A stretch of DNA of 64,000 nucleotides from Triticum aestivum (GCF_018294505.1 NC_057800.1:473839037-473903036), one strand, 5' to 3'; counted from the first letter of the stretch, positions 46,401 through 59,099 are shown. The notes: generated by a model from the sequence alone, not told the origin. Program-made: numbers and translations.

Positions 46401-48076
46401 TTTTTCCCTAAGGAAAATAAACTCCGAGAAAAATCCAAAATTTGATTTATTTATTAAATCTTCATTTTTCCTAAATTTTGGGAAAGTCATATTATTCCCT
46501 CTCTTATTTTTTTATATTGGAAAAATATTTGAAGATAAAATAAATAAATCCAATGATCCTCTTTTCATAATTTTGAGAGAACTCAAATACGAAAATTTCG
46601 AAATCTCCAACTCTCTCCGAGGGTCCTTGAGTTGCGTGAAATTTCTAGGATCAACAAAATGCAAGAAAATATGACATGCATGATGATCTTATGTATAACA
46701 TTCCAAATTGAAAATTTGGGATGTTACACAAACAAAGTAGGTTAAACGTTTATACATAACTTATTTTGGTGAACTACTGTAATACATTAGCATGTATTGT
46801 AGTGCCAACTACATAATAAAATCACTTTCGGAACATATGTCCATGTAGCATGCCTACTGTATTGTCTATTTCCTCACATTTGTTGACATCTTAGGATAAA
46901 GAGACATGGTTTAAAGTAGGATGAACATAGTATGACATCATTCATATCATGGGCAAACAGATATAAAACAAACAGGCTATTTTATCATTGTGTGCGCACG
47001 TGAACATAACAACTAGATTACAGATCAAGACCGAAAGAATATCCTTCATCTCTTTTAAACCATGTAAGGTGAAATGATACGTTAAGACAACTGTGAATAA
47101 AAGTGAACATACATTCGCTGCAAACCAAGTATTTAAATGAACACATCACAATACCAATCAATTCAAGGCAGGAGGAGTAAGGACTTACAACAGCGGCTTG
47201 AACTGGTGTGCTCATGCCCTTCATCTTGCTGGTGTGGCAATCCTTGAAGATTTGCACTGCATTCGATTCAGGTTCTTTTTGGTCCGCACGGGCTTTCCTC
47301 TGTATTTGGAACAAGTCAATATAGATACGATAATATGGCACAAAAAAAGAAAGAAGTAGCAGCTATTTACAAGAGCCTCACAGTGTGCAATATAGCTACG
47401 AGATCCTGTTGTCTCTTGGAATTTCACTTTAGAACAGTTGGTTTTGTTCTTCAAACAGTTAGCCTAGAAGAAGATACACTTGTAAGGCACATACATAAAT
47501 ACAAGTTCAATATGTGGTCTGATCAAATACATATAGCCTACCTGATACTTTGGATCAGACTAGTGTTTAACGAGGGCTGTCCGGTCTTCATCTGTAATAT
47601 ATTCCACTGGAGATGTTTGGGTGATTTCATTGTTAGCCTTGCCTTCAAAGTGAGATTTTCTAAGGTGGTACCGATACTGTCGCAGAGCAGACTGAAAAAC
47701 ATGAGTGCATGCTTGTTTAGTTGCATCATATTTCGGATCCAACTTGAACCTCATCTGTTGAAAAAAGAATGTGAGTCTTATTAGGAGGAAGCTAGAAAGT
47801 ATGGGACAGAGCAAGACAATATTAGTAATTGCGATGAATAACATTACTTACGGATAAATGGTCAAGGAAGGTGTTAAACTAGGTATTGTCTTTCTCATTC
47901 CTGTACTGGATCCACGTTGGGAGGATACGTGCATCACACCTAACGGCAACCGCTGCCTCTGATACTAACTTGGCTGACTCTGTAGCATCACGTGGCCTTT
48001 TTAAACCTGCCTCAAAATAGATCTCCATTCTTTCTCCTTTAGATTTTGTTAATCTGTCAAGCATTATCCCTGATGT
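43439..48076 (-). pseudogene. CACTA Ptta/En-Spm transposase-type gene, 3' exons
   Basis: Five exons can be placed by splice sites: 48076-47852, 47754-47542, 47463-47371, 47299-47189 and 43834-43439 (TGA). All are multiples of three with phase-0 introns. The first has Phe-Glu-Ala-Gly-Leu-Lys-Arg-Pro-Arg-Asp, and the second has Tyr-Arg-Tyr-His-Leu. The third has Thr-Gly-Ser-Arg-Ser-Tyr, and the fourth has Thr-Ser-Lys-Met-Lys-Gly. These are signatures of the plant transposase family Ptta/En-Spm (Transposase_24). The last exon is coiled-coil-like. In-frame TAG codons at 47879-47881 and 47560-47562 make it a pseudogene; both lie where a Trp would fit. The last intron holds a 2.8-kb solo LTR. Confidence 0.78.
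43896..46728 (-). repeat. Solo LTR (2833 bp) inside an intron, target duplication CAAAC
   Basis: On the minus strand it starts TGTAACATCCCAAATTTTC and ends CAGGTCGCTACA. CAAAC flanks it at 43891-43895 and 46729-46733. It is the same family as the LTR at 35142-37851. It lies wholly in the intron between the 47299-47189 and 43834-43439 exons. Confidence 0.93.
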
Positions 48077-48188
48077 CTGTTTCCCCTTGCGCCGTGGTGC
48101 TAGTTCAACAATGAATATGGAAAGTGTTAGTGTACATCAAACTGTGAGAGTACATATAAAGGACCATGCAACTGCAACTTGACTCGGT

Positions 48189-51100
48189 CAGGTACTGTCT
48201 TGGTGTTGGTGCTCATGAGGTTCATCTGATCTTGCCAACTCCTGTTGTGTCAGCAGTGCTTCGGTAGTAGTGTTAGGTGTGAAGGCAGCTTGGGAACTGG
48301 CCAGTTCCGGAGCAAACGAACGAGTAACTGGTTGAGATGCTAGTACAGTTGAAGCGGATGTTGCAGCTGGTGGAGCAGGTGATACCGTGTTTGTAGATTT
48401 AGCCGGTGGACTTGGACCTTCTACTGCACTATAAGTACCAGCAGAATCTCGACGGTAGAACCTTTTCCGTTTCATCCGACGAGTAACAACACTCCCTACT
48501 ATATTATTTTCCTTGCTCTTTTTGACTTTGCCATGTCAAGCTACACCCACAACACAAAAGTATAAAATCACTCTTCAGAACTCATTGATGCATGATACAG
48601 ACAAGCAATACTTTGATGTAAGACAAACGTATGAGGATGGAATATGTAAGAAAAACAGGACGGCATGACATATTCACAGCTACGATGTGCAAACTAAGCA
48701 GAAGGATTTTCAAGAAAATAGAAGAAATGCAAGCTAGACACCATATGAAAGATGCAACCAATATTACTCTGCCAAGTTAAAAGTGTCTTGTCATAAGTGG
48801 AAATTCGAAAAATTAGAAGCAGTACAACATAGAAATCAATGCAAGATGCAACCACTATCAAACTGCCATGTTAAAAGCGTCCAATCATGAGTGACTGATG
48901 CGGGATACACAACAGCAGTACTTTGATGTAAGAACATGGTATGATAGATAGATGCAGTGTATTCTAGACACAAAAAGCCATGTCATATGCACATGTATAA
49001 CGTATAAAATCAGCAGGTGCAATTTAATCAAAATAGAAGAAACACAGGCTAGACAACATATGCAACATGGAACAAATTATCACACTGTCAACTTAGAGCA
49101 AGCAGCTGCGATAGTGGAGTACGGGAGATGAACTCATCATGTAGACTTGGGACTTCAACTTCATTAGCTGTAGCAGTGGCAAATCTAGAGAGTCTCTATT
49201 TGCGTCGGTGCGGAGGACCACCAACATCCCCTAACTTACTCATTTCCTTCCTATTTTCTGATATTGCCTTATGAAGTCAAAACCACAAGAAGATGAATAA
49301 AATTAGCTCTGCATAACTGGTTGATACATGATACAGACGAACACTACTTTGATGTAAGGCAAGTGCAGGATAGGAGGATGGAATATATACAAAAAAAGAC
49401 AGCGTTTCATATTCACACGTACGATAGGAGGGTGGAATATGTATGAAAAAACAGTAAGCGGAAGGCATTTCAACAAAATTAGAAGAAATGAAAGCTAGGC
49501 ACCATATGAACATGCAACCAATATCACTCTATTAGGTAAAAAGTGTCTCGTCGTAAGTGCCATTTCAAGAAATTAGAAGCAGTACAAGCTAGAAGACAAT
49601 GCAAGATGCAACCTACATCACAGTCCCAAGTTAAATGTGTCTTATGGGTAAGTGATCATTGCAGGTATAAGTTGTAAGCTACGCAGATGCAATTCAACAT
49701 AATCAGAAGCAATACAAACTAGACATCATACGGAAAACGCAACCACGTATAACAGTTCCAAGTAAGCAAGCACCTGTGATGGTGGAGTAGGGGAGATGTG
49801 CTCATCATGTACATGTATGTTCTAGAAACAGGAACATGTGTCATATTCACAGGCATTATGTGTAAAGTAAGCAGATGCAATTCAAGTTAGAAGCAATACA
49901 AGCTAGACATCATACGCAACATGCAACCACATATAATAGTGCCAAGTTAGAGCAAGCACCTATGATGGTGGAGTAGGGGAGATGTGCTCATCATCTACAC
50001 ATCTACCTTGATTGTCTAGCCTTGCGTTGTCTTGCGAATCTTGTTGGGAGGATGGCAGAGTAGAATCTGTAGAGAACCTCCATTTCAGTTGCTCGGAAGG
50101 ACCACCATCATCCAATGCCTTGCCAATTTCCTTCAGCTTTATTGATTTTGCATTGTGAGGTCATACCGACAAGAAAAAGGAATATCATTCGCTCTTCAGA
50201 ACTCATTCATGCATGATACTGACGAACAATACTCTGATGAAAGGCAAAGTCATGATACGAGGATGGAATATGTATGAAAAACTAGACGGCTTGACATATT
50301 CACACCTATGATGTGGTAACTAAGCAGAAGGCACTTCAACAAATTAGAAGCACTGGAAGCTAGACACCATATGAAAGATGCAACCAACATCACTCTGCCA
50401 AGTTCAAACTGTATGGCGTTTCAACAAATTAGAAGCAGTACATGCTAGAAATCATATGCAAGACACAACCAATACCACAGTGGCGACTTAAAGGTGCCTT
50501 ATCATAAGTGACTGATGCGGGATATGCAAGAATAGTAGTCTGATGTAGAAACAGGAACACATGTCATATTCACAGGCATTATGTGTAAAGTAAGCAGATG
50601 CAATTCAACAAAGTTAGAAGCAATACAAGCTAGACATCATACGCAACATGAAACCACATATAATAGTGCCAAGTTAGAGCAAGCACCTGTGATGGTGGAG
50701 TAGGGGAGATGTGCTCATCATCTACACATCTACGTTGATTGTCTAGCCTTGCGTTGTCTTGCGAATCTTGTTGGGAGGATGGCGGAGTAGAATCTGTAGA
50801 GACCCCCGTTTGAGTTGCTCCGAAGGACCACCATCATCCACTGCCTGCCAATTTCCTTCAGCTGTAATGATTTTGCATTGTGAAGTCAAACCGATAAGAA
50901 AAAGGAATAAAATTCGCTCTTCAGAACTCATTCATGCATGATACTGACGAACACTACTCGGATGAAAGGCAAACACATGATGCGAGGATGGAATATGTAT
51001 GAAAAACAGGATGGTGTGACATATTCACACCTATGATGTGGTAACTAAGCAGAAGGCATTTCAACAAATTAGAAGCACTGCAAGCTAGACACCATATGAA

Positions 51101-54012
51101 AGATGCAACCAATATCACTCTGCCAAGTTCAAACTGTATGGCGTTTCAACAAATTAGAAGCAGTACATGCTAGAAATCATATGCAAGACACAACCAATAT
51201 CACAGTGGCGACTTAAAGGTGCCTTATCATAAGTGACTGATGCGGGATATGCAAGAATAGTAGTCTGATGTAGAAACAGGAACACATGTCATATTCACAG
51301 GCATTATGTGTAAAGTAAGCAGATGCAATTCAACAAAGTTAGAAGCAATACAAGCTAGACATCATACGCAACATGCAACCACATATAATAGTGCCAAGTT
51401 AGAGCAAGCACCTGTGATGGTGGAGTAGGGGAGATGTGCTCATCATCTACACAGCTACGTTGACTGTCTAGCCTTGCGTTGTCTTGCGAATCTTGTTGGG
51501 AGGATGGCGGAGTAGAATCTGTAGAGAACCTCCGTTTCAGTTGCTCGGAAGGACCACCATCATCCAATGCCTTGCCAATTTCCTTCAGCTTTATTGATTT
51601 TGCATTGTGAGGTCATACCGACAAGAAAAAGGAATATCATTCGCTCTTCAGAACTCATTCATGCATGATACTGACGAACACTACTCTGATGAAAGGCAAA
51701 GTCATGATACGAGGATGGAATATGTACGAAAAAATGGACGGCTTGACATATTCACACCTATGATGTGGTAACTAAGCAGAAGGCACTTCAACAAATTAGA
51801 AACACTGCAAGACACCATATGGAAGGTGCAATCAATATCACTCTGCCAAGTTAAAACTGTCTCGTCATAGGTGGCGTTCATCAAACTAGAAGCAATACAT
51901 GCTAGAAATCATATTCAAGACGCAAACCAATATCACACTGCCAACTTAAAGGTGTCCCATCATAAGTGACTGATGCAGGATACACAAGAAGAGTAGTTTC
52001 ATGTAAGAACATGGTGTGATAGACAGATATAGTATGTACCAAAAACAGGAAAGCGTGTCATATTCACATGTATCATGTGTAAGCTAAGCAGATGCAGTTT
52101 ACACTAATTAGGAGCAATACGAGCTAGACACCATATGCAACATGCAACCAGATATCACACTGCCAAGTTAGAGCAAGCACCTTGGATGGTGGAGTAGGGG
52201 AGCGGAGACTTGGACCTTGTAATGCACTATCAGTACAAGGAGAATCGGTACAGATGCTCCGTTTACGTTGCTGCAGAGGACCACCATCATCGCCTTCCTT
52301 ACTCTTTTCCTTCCTCTTTCTTGATTTTGCCTTGTCAAGTCAAACCCACAAGAAAAAGGAATAAAATTTGCTCTTCAGAACTCATTGATGCATGATACTG
52401 ACGAACACTACTTTCATGTAAGGCAGCCGCATGATAGGAGGATGGAATATGTATGAAAAACAGGACGGCGTGACATATTGACATGTATGATGTATAAAGT
52501 GTAAACTAAGCACAAGGTGCTTGAACTTGTTAGAATCGATGCAAGCTAGAAACCATATGAAAGATGAAACCAATATCACTCTGCCAAATTAAAAGGGTGC
52601 CCTAACAAATGTATTTGACCAAATTAGAAGCAATACATGGCAACAGGCTAGAAATAATATGCAATATGCAACGAATAAAGGTGACTCATCGTAAGTGATT
52701 GATGCAGGATACAGAAGAGAGGTAGTTTCATGTAAGAACAAGGTTAACACATAGATGTAGTGTGTACCAAAAATAGGAAGGCATGTCATATTCACAGGTA
52801 TAGTGTGTAAACTAAGCAGATGCAATTTACCCTAATTAGAAGCATTACAAGCTAGACACCGTATGCAACATGCAACCACATATCACACTGCGAAGTTAGA
52901 GCAAGCACCTGTGATGGTGGTGTAGGGGAAGTGCGGTCTTCAGGTACAGAGCTACGTTCAATATCTTCATTTAGGCTTGCTGTTTCTTGAGAATCATGTG
53001 GAGAGGATGAAATTGCATTCTTTATAAGAGTATTGCGTCTCATATTAACCCACGCGCGTGACTGTCTCATCATAAGCGATAGACGCAGGATACACAAGAA
53101 CAGTAGTTTGATGTAAGAACATGGTGTGATAGGCAGATGTAGTATGTACCAAAAACAGGAAGGCGTGTCATATTCACATGTATAATGTGTAAGCTAAGGA
53201 GATGCAATTTAACAAATTAGGAGCATTGATGAGGGATACACAAGAAAAGTAGTTTGATGTAAGAACATGGTTAATAGAAAGACGTAGTATGTACCAAAAA
53301 CAGGAAGGCATGTCATATTCACAGGTATAATGTGTTAACTAAGCAGATGCAATTTACCCTAATTAGAAGCATTACAAGGTAGACACCATATGCAACATGC
53401 AACCACATATCACACTGCCAAGTAAGAGCAAGCACCTGCGATGGTGGTGTGGGGGAATTGCGGTGATCAACTAGAGAGCTACGTTGACTATCTTCATTTA
53501 GCCTTGCTGTTTCTTGAGAATCATGTGGGGAGGATGACACTGCACTCTTTAAACGAGTAGGGCGTCTCACAGTAACCCACTCGGGTGACTGTCTCATCAT
53601 AAGTGATTGACGAGGGATACAAAAGAGCATTAGTTTGATGTACGAACATGGTTAATAGACATATGTAGTATGTATCAAAAACAGGAAGGCATGTCATTAT
53701 CAAAGGTATAATGTGTAAAGTAAGCAGATGCAATTTAACCAAATTGGAAGCAATACAAGCTAGACACCATATGCAACATGCAACCACATTTGACAGCGCG
53801 AAGTTAAAGCAAGCACCTGGGATGGTTGTGTGTGGCAATTGAGATCATCAACTGCAGAGCTACGTTTACTGTCTCCAACTGCTGACACTGCACCCATTAG
53901 AGCGCTGAAACGCTTAGTGCTTATCTTCGAATTACACTGGAGCGACTTCTGTCTTTTCTTTTCTGCATTCATCAACACTGCGTCAGAGTCTGAAATACCC
54001 ATGCATAAAAAA
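48189..54012 (-). repeat. Array of about ten amplified exon cassettes in the CACTA gene
   Basis: Related exon-intron units recur with exons at about 48535-48195, 49282-49104, 49815-49776 (partial), 50165-49961, 50890-50687, 51603-51412, 52330-52181, 53070-52910, 53600-53438 and 54012-53817. Most end SPTPPSQ-like before a CAG/GTGCTTGC donor. Two checked exons are 192 and 150 bp, multiples of three. Units at 49961, 50687 and 51412 are near-identical with a 725-bp period. The product is a Ser/Pro/Gln-rich linker. Some cassettes are decayed: the donor at ~49104 reads CTGC instead of GTGC. Confidence 0.8.
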
Positions 54013-54186
54013 ACAATAGTGTGAGTATGGGTGAAGTGTGTGCACAATTAGTACAGTGTAAAGGTAGCAGATAGCAGGTCGGTGAGAAATAAATGACGGG
54101 AGACATATGATAGCTCTACAACATGCATGGCACACTAAATTACTACAGGATTCTATGAAAATAACAGTCGACTGAAAGCAAATAGG

Positions 54187-54823
54187 TCAGTCCATTTTTT
54201 CTGCACCGTCCGATGTACAAAGAACGGGCAGATCGCCTTCATCTACCTCCAGCCAGTCAGTGTTGACGATCTTCCTCGAAACGCCAGCGACCACCGGCCC
54301 AGTATTCCTCCCCTGCCTGCGCCCTCCCCTCGACCTCACCGCACCGCCGTGCTTGGCACCGCCCCCGGCCATCCATTCAAGCCCCGCCGACCTCCAGATC
54401 GGGCGCAAGCAGCTCCTGCGCCCCACACCCCTATGATAGACACCGATGCGCCGCTTCCCCGGGGAACAGGCGGACTAGGTGCTCCGCGCGCCTAAGCGGG
54501 TGCTGCTTCTTTTAATTGCGGTTCGACTGACCCTGAATTGAAATCCAGGCGGGCTACTGACCTCTAGCAAAGGTGAAATAGTAAAAGGGAGGAAACCTTG
54601 TGCATTTAGTATCACGAAGAAGATGCAGTAAGAAGCGCTCAACTAGTTTCTTTCGTGGGATGAATACGGTGTGAGCGGAGACGTAAGATTTGCACGAATA
54701 AGGGAAGAGGAGTACCTCTTTCTGCTGGCAGTGCTGTGTCCTCCTTCTGTTTTTCCGACGATCTTCTTGTTGTTCGCCGGAAACCAGAAGTTGTGGAGGA
54801 CGGTGCAGCCTTGGACGAACCCA
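54187..54823 (-). pseudogene. Candidate first exons of the CACTA gene
   Basis: ATG at 54823 opens a 108-bp exon (36 codons, Ser/Thr/Arg-rich) ending at 54716 before a GTACTCC donor, again phase 0. A second open stretch (54426-54187) follows a CATAG acceptor-like site. It contains Gly/Arg-rich sequence then Asp-Trp-Leu-Glu-Val, and ends in TGA, so it is either decayed or spliced differently. The next exon (54012) fits the array. No homology is known to me. Confidence 0.5.
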
Positions 54824-55640
54824 TGGCCAAGTTGTTGAGTGTGGTGCGGTGGCCGTCTGTCGGCGGCGGGGAAGCAGATCCGAGGCGGCGAACGACGGCG
54901 TAGCGGGAACAGCTCCGGTGCGGTGGACGGTTGCGACAGTGGAGCCGCAGCAGTGAGGCGCAGGACGGCGTGGTCGGAGTGGTTCTGGTACGGCGCACGT
55001 CGGCGTCGGCGTCGTGGAGGCAGCTCTGCCTCGGCTTCAGCTGCTAAGTCCTTGAGGGCGTTGCGGTTGCGGTTGCGTTGGACGACGACGTCGGGGTACC
55101 GGCTCCGGCGTGATGGAGGAGGGCGGCGGTGGATTGGCCGCTATGGGGTGGAGGACGGAGGAGGCTGGGGTTTCGCGGCTGGTGGAGAGGGCGTTTTCGC
55201 GCCCACGGAGTATGAATGGGGAAACGGAGGGAGGCGGGGAACTAAGGGGGAACAATGTTTCGGTTTGAGACGCGCTTGTTTGAAATTTGGGGAAAGTTAC
55301 AAACTTTGCCCCCATCTAAAATTTCGGACATATTGCGGGTTGGGGGTAGGACAGTCATGTCAGGTGTCCCAAATGTGGGCGGGATAGATTTCGGCCGAGC
55401 GCATGGGTAGGCGCCCACGGCGTATGAATGCTTCTCGGAGGCGGTTGAGACTGGCGTCTTGGTGAAGTTACAAACCTACCCCGGTTTAGACCTTTGGACA
55501 TCGGGCCGATAGGCTACACGGGCCAGAGTCAGGACAGTAATTTCCTACCACCAAAACATTAGTCTCGCGCGGTTTCGGGTGACCAGAGGCCTATTTGGCG
55601 CTTCGTTCAATATTTGGGAGCAGAAGCATTAACGTTTTCG
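54824..55640. other. GC-rich upstream region with a two-copy tandem repeat
   Basis: It is presumably promoter and subterminal DNA of the CACTA gene. GCGCCCACGG(A/C)GTATGAATG occurs at 55199 and 55411, followed in both copies by a GAAAGTTACAAAC- or GAAGTTACAAAC-type phrase and a TTCGGACAT/TTGGACAT phrase. The plus-strand frame 54839-55387 is low-complexity and antisense to the gene start; it is not called. Confidence 0.5.
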
Positions 55641-57381
55641 GTTCTCTTGAATTGAACTTTCAGGATTTGTCAAACTTCACAAATCTTTACTCTTGAAAAT
55701 CCTAAAGCTACGATTATTTTGGAATGGAGGGGGTACATTTGAATATACATTGTACACGAGTATATATTAAAAAATATGCAACTTACCTCAGTTCATGCAT
55801 GGTTCCAGATATAATCTCCTTGGTTGCAAAAAAAAGTTAGATATGCGTATGAATATATATAGCATGTTCAAACTCACAACAAAGATTGATGCCCCCTTTT
55901 ACATCTGATTTACAAATGCCATTATCTCGGGTTCAAATAGATGAATGCACTTCCTATGAATTCGAATCTTCGAAACCCCCTTTATGTTGAATTCGACATG
56001 TATTCTATTTCGTAGCTAGCAATTTGGAATGTATCCATGCAAGTGACAAATGTATAAAGTGCTTCACACTAACAACATGGAGTGCACTAATTAATGTTTA
56101 TATATGAATTGCAAAAGCATCCATTGCCTGTATTTCAAACCGCTCTCACTCTATGGATCGATAATATGAAATAAACACATGCACATGCTAGAATTCAATA
56201 GAGTATGGGTGTCTGATAGACCGATTTTCGTCCATACGCAATTTGCAAAATTCATGATCTCATCCAAAAATAATAATGCCATTTATATTTTAATTTAATG
56301 CGTAGAACCGCCTTTTACACGTAGATGCACTATGCCTCGCCCCGTTCTCACAAACGCGTTATATATCTCTCTATCTAACGCATAAGTGCACACACTTTAT
56401 ATGCATCGGCATTTCTCTTTCACACATGCTCACAATCTCTCTCAGGGTGTCGGGGTGTCTCACGCACATGCTCTCTCTGTTTCTCTCTCTCTCTCTTTCT
56501 GACTACTATGTACCACTCTTTTCACTAATCTCAGTTGGAAAACACTATTTCTCTCACATGCATATATACACATGCACGGTCTCTACTAGCCCTCTATACG
56601 CACATATATGTGCCTACGTGTCTCCCGCACGCACATTATCTTTAGGCCTCTCTCGCACACATTGCCCCCCCGACACACCTCTCTCTTAGTAGTTGGCAGA
56701 TATGATTTCATCATATCATTCGGTAGGATATCCCTGGCTGTTAGGCTGGATGGTAATACGAGGCAAAGTTTTACCCTAGTTCGGATCGGACCCTTGCAGT
56801 TGAAGAAAGAGCCTACTCCTGGTACTGTATATTAGTGATAGGGGTGTGTACAAAGTACACGTGAATACCAGGCATTGTGCGTGTGTGTATACTATCGACG
56901 AACTAGCCCCCAAGCTTGTATAACATACTAAGGGCCTAGGGTTACAAATCATATATAGTCGGCTTATCACCAGTGGGGATAGAGTCCTCCGCGACTCTGG
57001 TAGCTTCGTGTTGTACGCCGAGTCCTCCACATGGGTCTTCGTATAACACGTCTCGGTCCAACCTATATGTGGCGCAGGATGGAACCGACCCATGAGTCTT
57101 CATGTTGACCCACCACAACTAGAAATGATGTGCCCACCACACCACACACGCAATCGGCCACTAAGAAAATAAGCATATACAATAGTACAACGGTATCTAG
57201 CTCACGATACGTCTCCATATTTTGTTGATGACACTGACGGACTTTGCATTTGATGCGTGCTCCGTATTTTGTTGACGACACTTACGGTCATTGTATTTGA
57301 AGCGAAAGCACGATATGGTCACTGGACTTCAGAATAAGCTCATCACGGTCACCACATACATTTTGTCGTGCTAACCAACAT
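55641..57381. other. Intergenic DNA with a Stowaway-like terminus, CT-rich stretch and LTR-like fragment
   Basis: No gene is seen. TTTTGGAATGGAGGGGGTA at about 55717-55736 is a Stowaway-like right terminus without a partner. 56440-56690 is rich in CTCTCT and CACACG. From 56752, AGGCAAAGTTTTACCCTAG onward resembles the border of a retrotransposon LTR, but no ends could be set. A motif TTTGTTGATGACAC recurs at 57220, 57267, 57720 and 57915. Confidence 0.4.
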
Positions 57382-57666
57382 GTGGTTGGATGGTTAGAGG
57401 ACAGTGGTTTCTCGAGCCCACCAAGGTTAAAGTCCCGGTGCTCGCATTTATCTTGTGTTAATTTCAGTATTTTCCGGCGATGTACGTTCAGTGGGAGGAG
57501 ACGTTCCACTCGACTACGAGGCACCTATGGTGACTTCGTAAAATCTCAAGATCATATATGCTGGCCCACTCTCTCGAAGGTGCTCATAGGGGTAGGGTTC
57601 GCGTGTGTGCGCTTATAGCGGTGAGTGCTTGCGCGTATATATGAGCCCTTGCGTCTGTACCGTGTT
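57382..57666 (+). mobile_element. SINE, tRNA-derived, Au-type
   Basis: A polymerase III A box (TGGTTGGATGG, 57383-57393) and B box (GGTTAAAGTCC, 57425-57435) lie at the 5' end. The body has GTGGGAGGAGACGTTCC and GGTGCTCATAGGGGTAGGG, and the 3' end is CTGTACCGTGTT. These fit the Au SINE of grasses. It is ~285 bp, apparently full length. The frame across it is not coding. Confidence 0.82.
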
Positions 57667-58031
57667 AAACAAATACATATCATGATTATACGGTCACTGG
57701 CTCACCCGTACAACTCCGTATTTTGTTGATGACACAATCAATTGACCAGTCAAACGTTCCACGCGGCGCAACTAGTGTTGCACCATCGGGGCGCGTAACC
57801 GTGGGGCCCACCTGTCAGCCCGTATATGAAAGAAAGAAATGGTAGTTTGAGTCTGTACTGTGTTAATAAAATAGGAGTACATTTTAGGGTGATCATACGG
57901 TCACTGGCTCACCATACAGCTCCGTAATTTGTTGATAACACGATCAATTGACCAGTCAAACGGTCCACATTCAGCAGCGCACATTACCATAGGGCCCACC
58001 CGTCAGCGCGTATATGAAGGACAGAAATGGT
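57654..58031. repeat. Two-copy tandem repeat including the SINE tail, 198-bp period
   Basis: TCTGTACCGTGTT at 57654 and TCTGTACTGTGTT at 57852 each lead into TACGGTCACTGGCTCACC, GACCAGTCAAACG and GTCAGC(C/G)CGTATATGAA. The duplication took the SINE's last bases with its flank. Confidence 0.85.
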
Positions 58032-58375
58032 AATAAATTAGTGGTCGGTGGGTATTCGAAGTCGTGAGACCTCTGGTTGGCAGTCACCGGCGGTTGGGGG
58101 GCGTTCATTGGGCGGTGGGGTGGGGATCCCCGGAGAAAAAGCTCGGCGGGGGGGGGGGGCTAGAGGGATGGCCGGTGCGGCGGCGGACCGGCGGTGGGGA
58201 GTGGTTTCGGGGAGGGCGGGCCGGCCGCGGGCGGCGGGGGCTGGCGGTTCGGCCGGTGGTGGCTGGCGGCTCAGGGGGGTGGAGTTTGATGATAAACTGG
58301 AGGCCCTTGATTTCGTATCCAACGGCTGGAAAATCTAATGACCAGAGATGAAAAAGTCAGTCGACTGACGTGTAG

Positions 58376-58605
58376 CCTCACCCCGCACGTACACATGCAC
58401 GCACGCAAGACACGCACGCATGTAGGCGTGCAACACTGACACGTACACACGCACGCATGCTGGCGTGCAACACTGACACGTACACATGCACTCACGAACA
58501 CACGCACGTACGCACCCATGCATGCAACACTGAAACGTACCCTTGCACGCACGCAACACTCGCACGCCTGCATGCACACAGCACACGACGCAAGACACAC
58601 GCTCA
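58376..58605. repeat. CACG-rich minisatellite
   Basis: Degenerate units of about 50 bp share GGCGTGCAACACTGACACGT (near 58424 and 58462) and CGCACGCA runs. The frames on both strands are repeats, not proteins. The preceding 58038-58340 is G-rich, with no gene. Confidence 0.85.
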
Positions 58606-59099
58606 ACCTATACGTGCATGCACCCTTTGTTAAGGACATGGATTGTTACGGGTATTAATCAATCTTATCTGTGATAAGCAGAACATTGATGTTTGCAGCG
58701 GTCTTTATGAATCACAACGTATCGAACGGGCTATCAACATAGTAGGCTTATCTACATGAAAAAGATGACGTCACACTCAATGAACAATCATCGGTTTATG
58801 AAATGCCCGCTTCTGACCGCCCTGGCCCACCAAAGGTTCCTCTGCTGTGCGCTGCCTGCGTTGGGTCACTGACATGCAGGCCATGCACCCAAAGAGCCCA
58901 CACGTCAGTGGAAGAACGGCGCGGTGTCCTAGGTCAGAGTCGAGGGCGCCACTCGCGGCACGCCCGGCTGAACACGCCTCCGTGCCGCATTCAAACGCCT
59001 CCATGAAACCCGCCCGTGTGGAAGCCGAGAAACCCACTCTGGACACACGTCCGTTCATGACCGGGCCGGCGTTAAACGCAACGCCGGCCGAGCTCCTCC

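Larger units (their letters stand above)
41718..55400 (-). mobile_element. CACTA transposon with Ptta/En-Spm gene, right end unresolved
   Basis: The left terminus CACTACAAAAAATACAATTC begins at 41718 inside the Angela leader and is followed by TATGACA-type motifs and a 44-bp repeat array. The gene runs on the minus strand from about 54823 to 43439. It has conserved Ptta/En-Spm exons at its 3' end and an amplified exon array at its 5' end. No TNP2-type (Transposase_21) catalytic frame is seen, so it may be non-autonomous. No GTAGTG terminus was found on the right; 55400 is a guess. Confidence 0.7.

Noticed and set aside
54839..55387. 182-codon plus-strand frame
   Set aside because: Low-complexity Gly/Arg sequence antisense to the CACTA gene start.
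57382..57618. 78-codon protein
   Set aside because: The frame lies within a SINE, which is non-coding.
58038..58638. Frames with Cys/Val/Arg repeats on both strands
   Set aside because: Translations of the CACG minisatellite and a G-rich tract.
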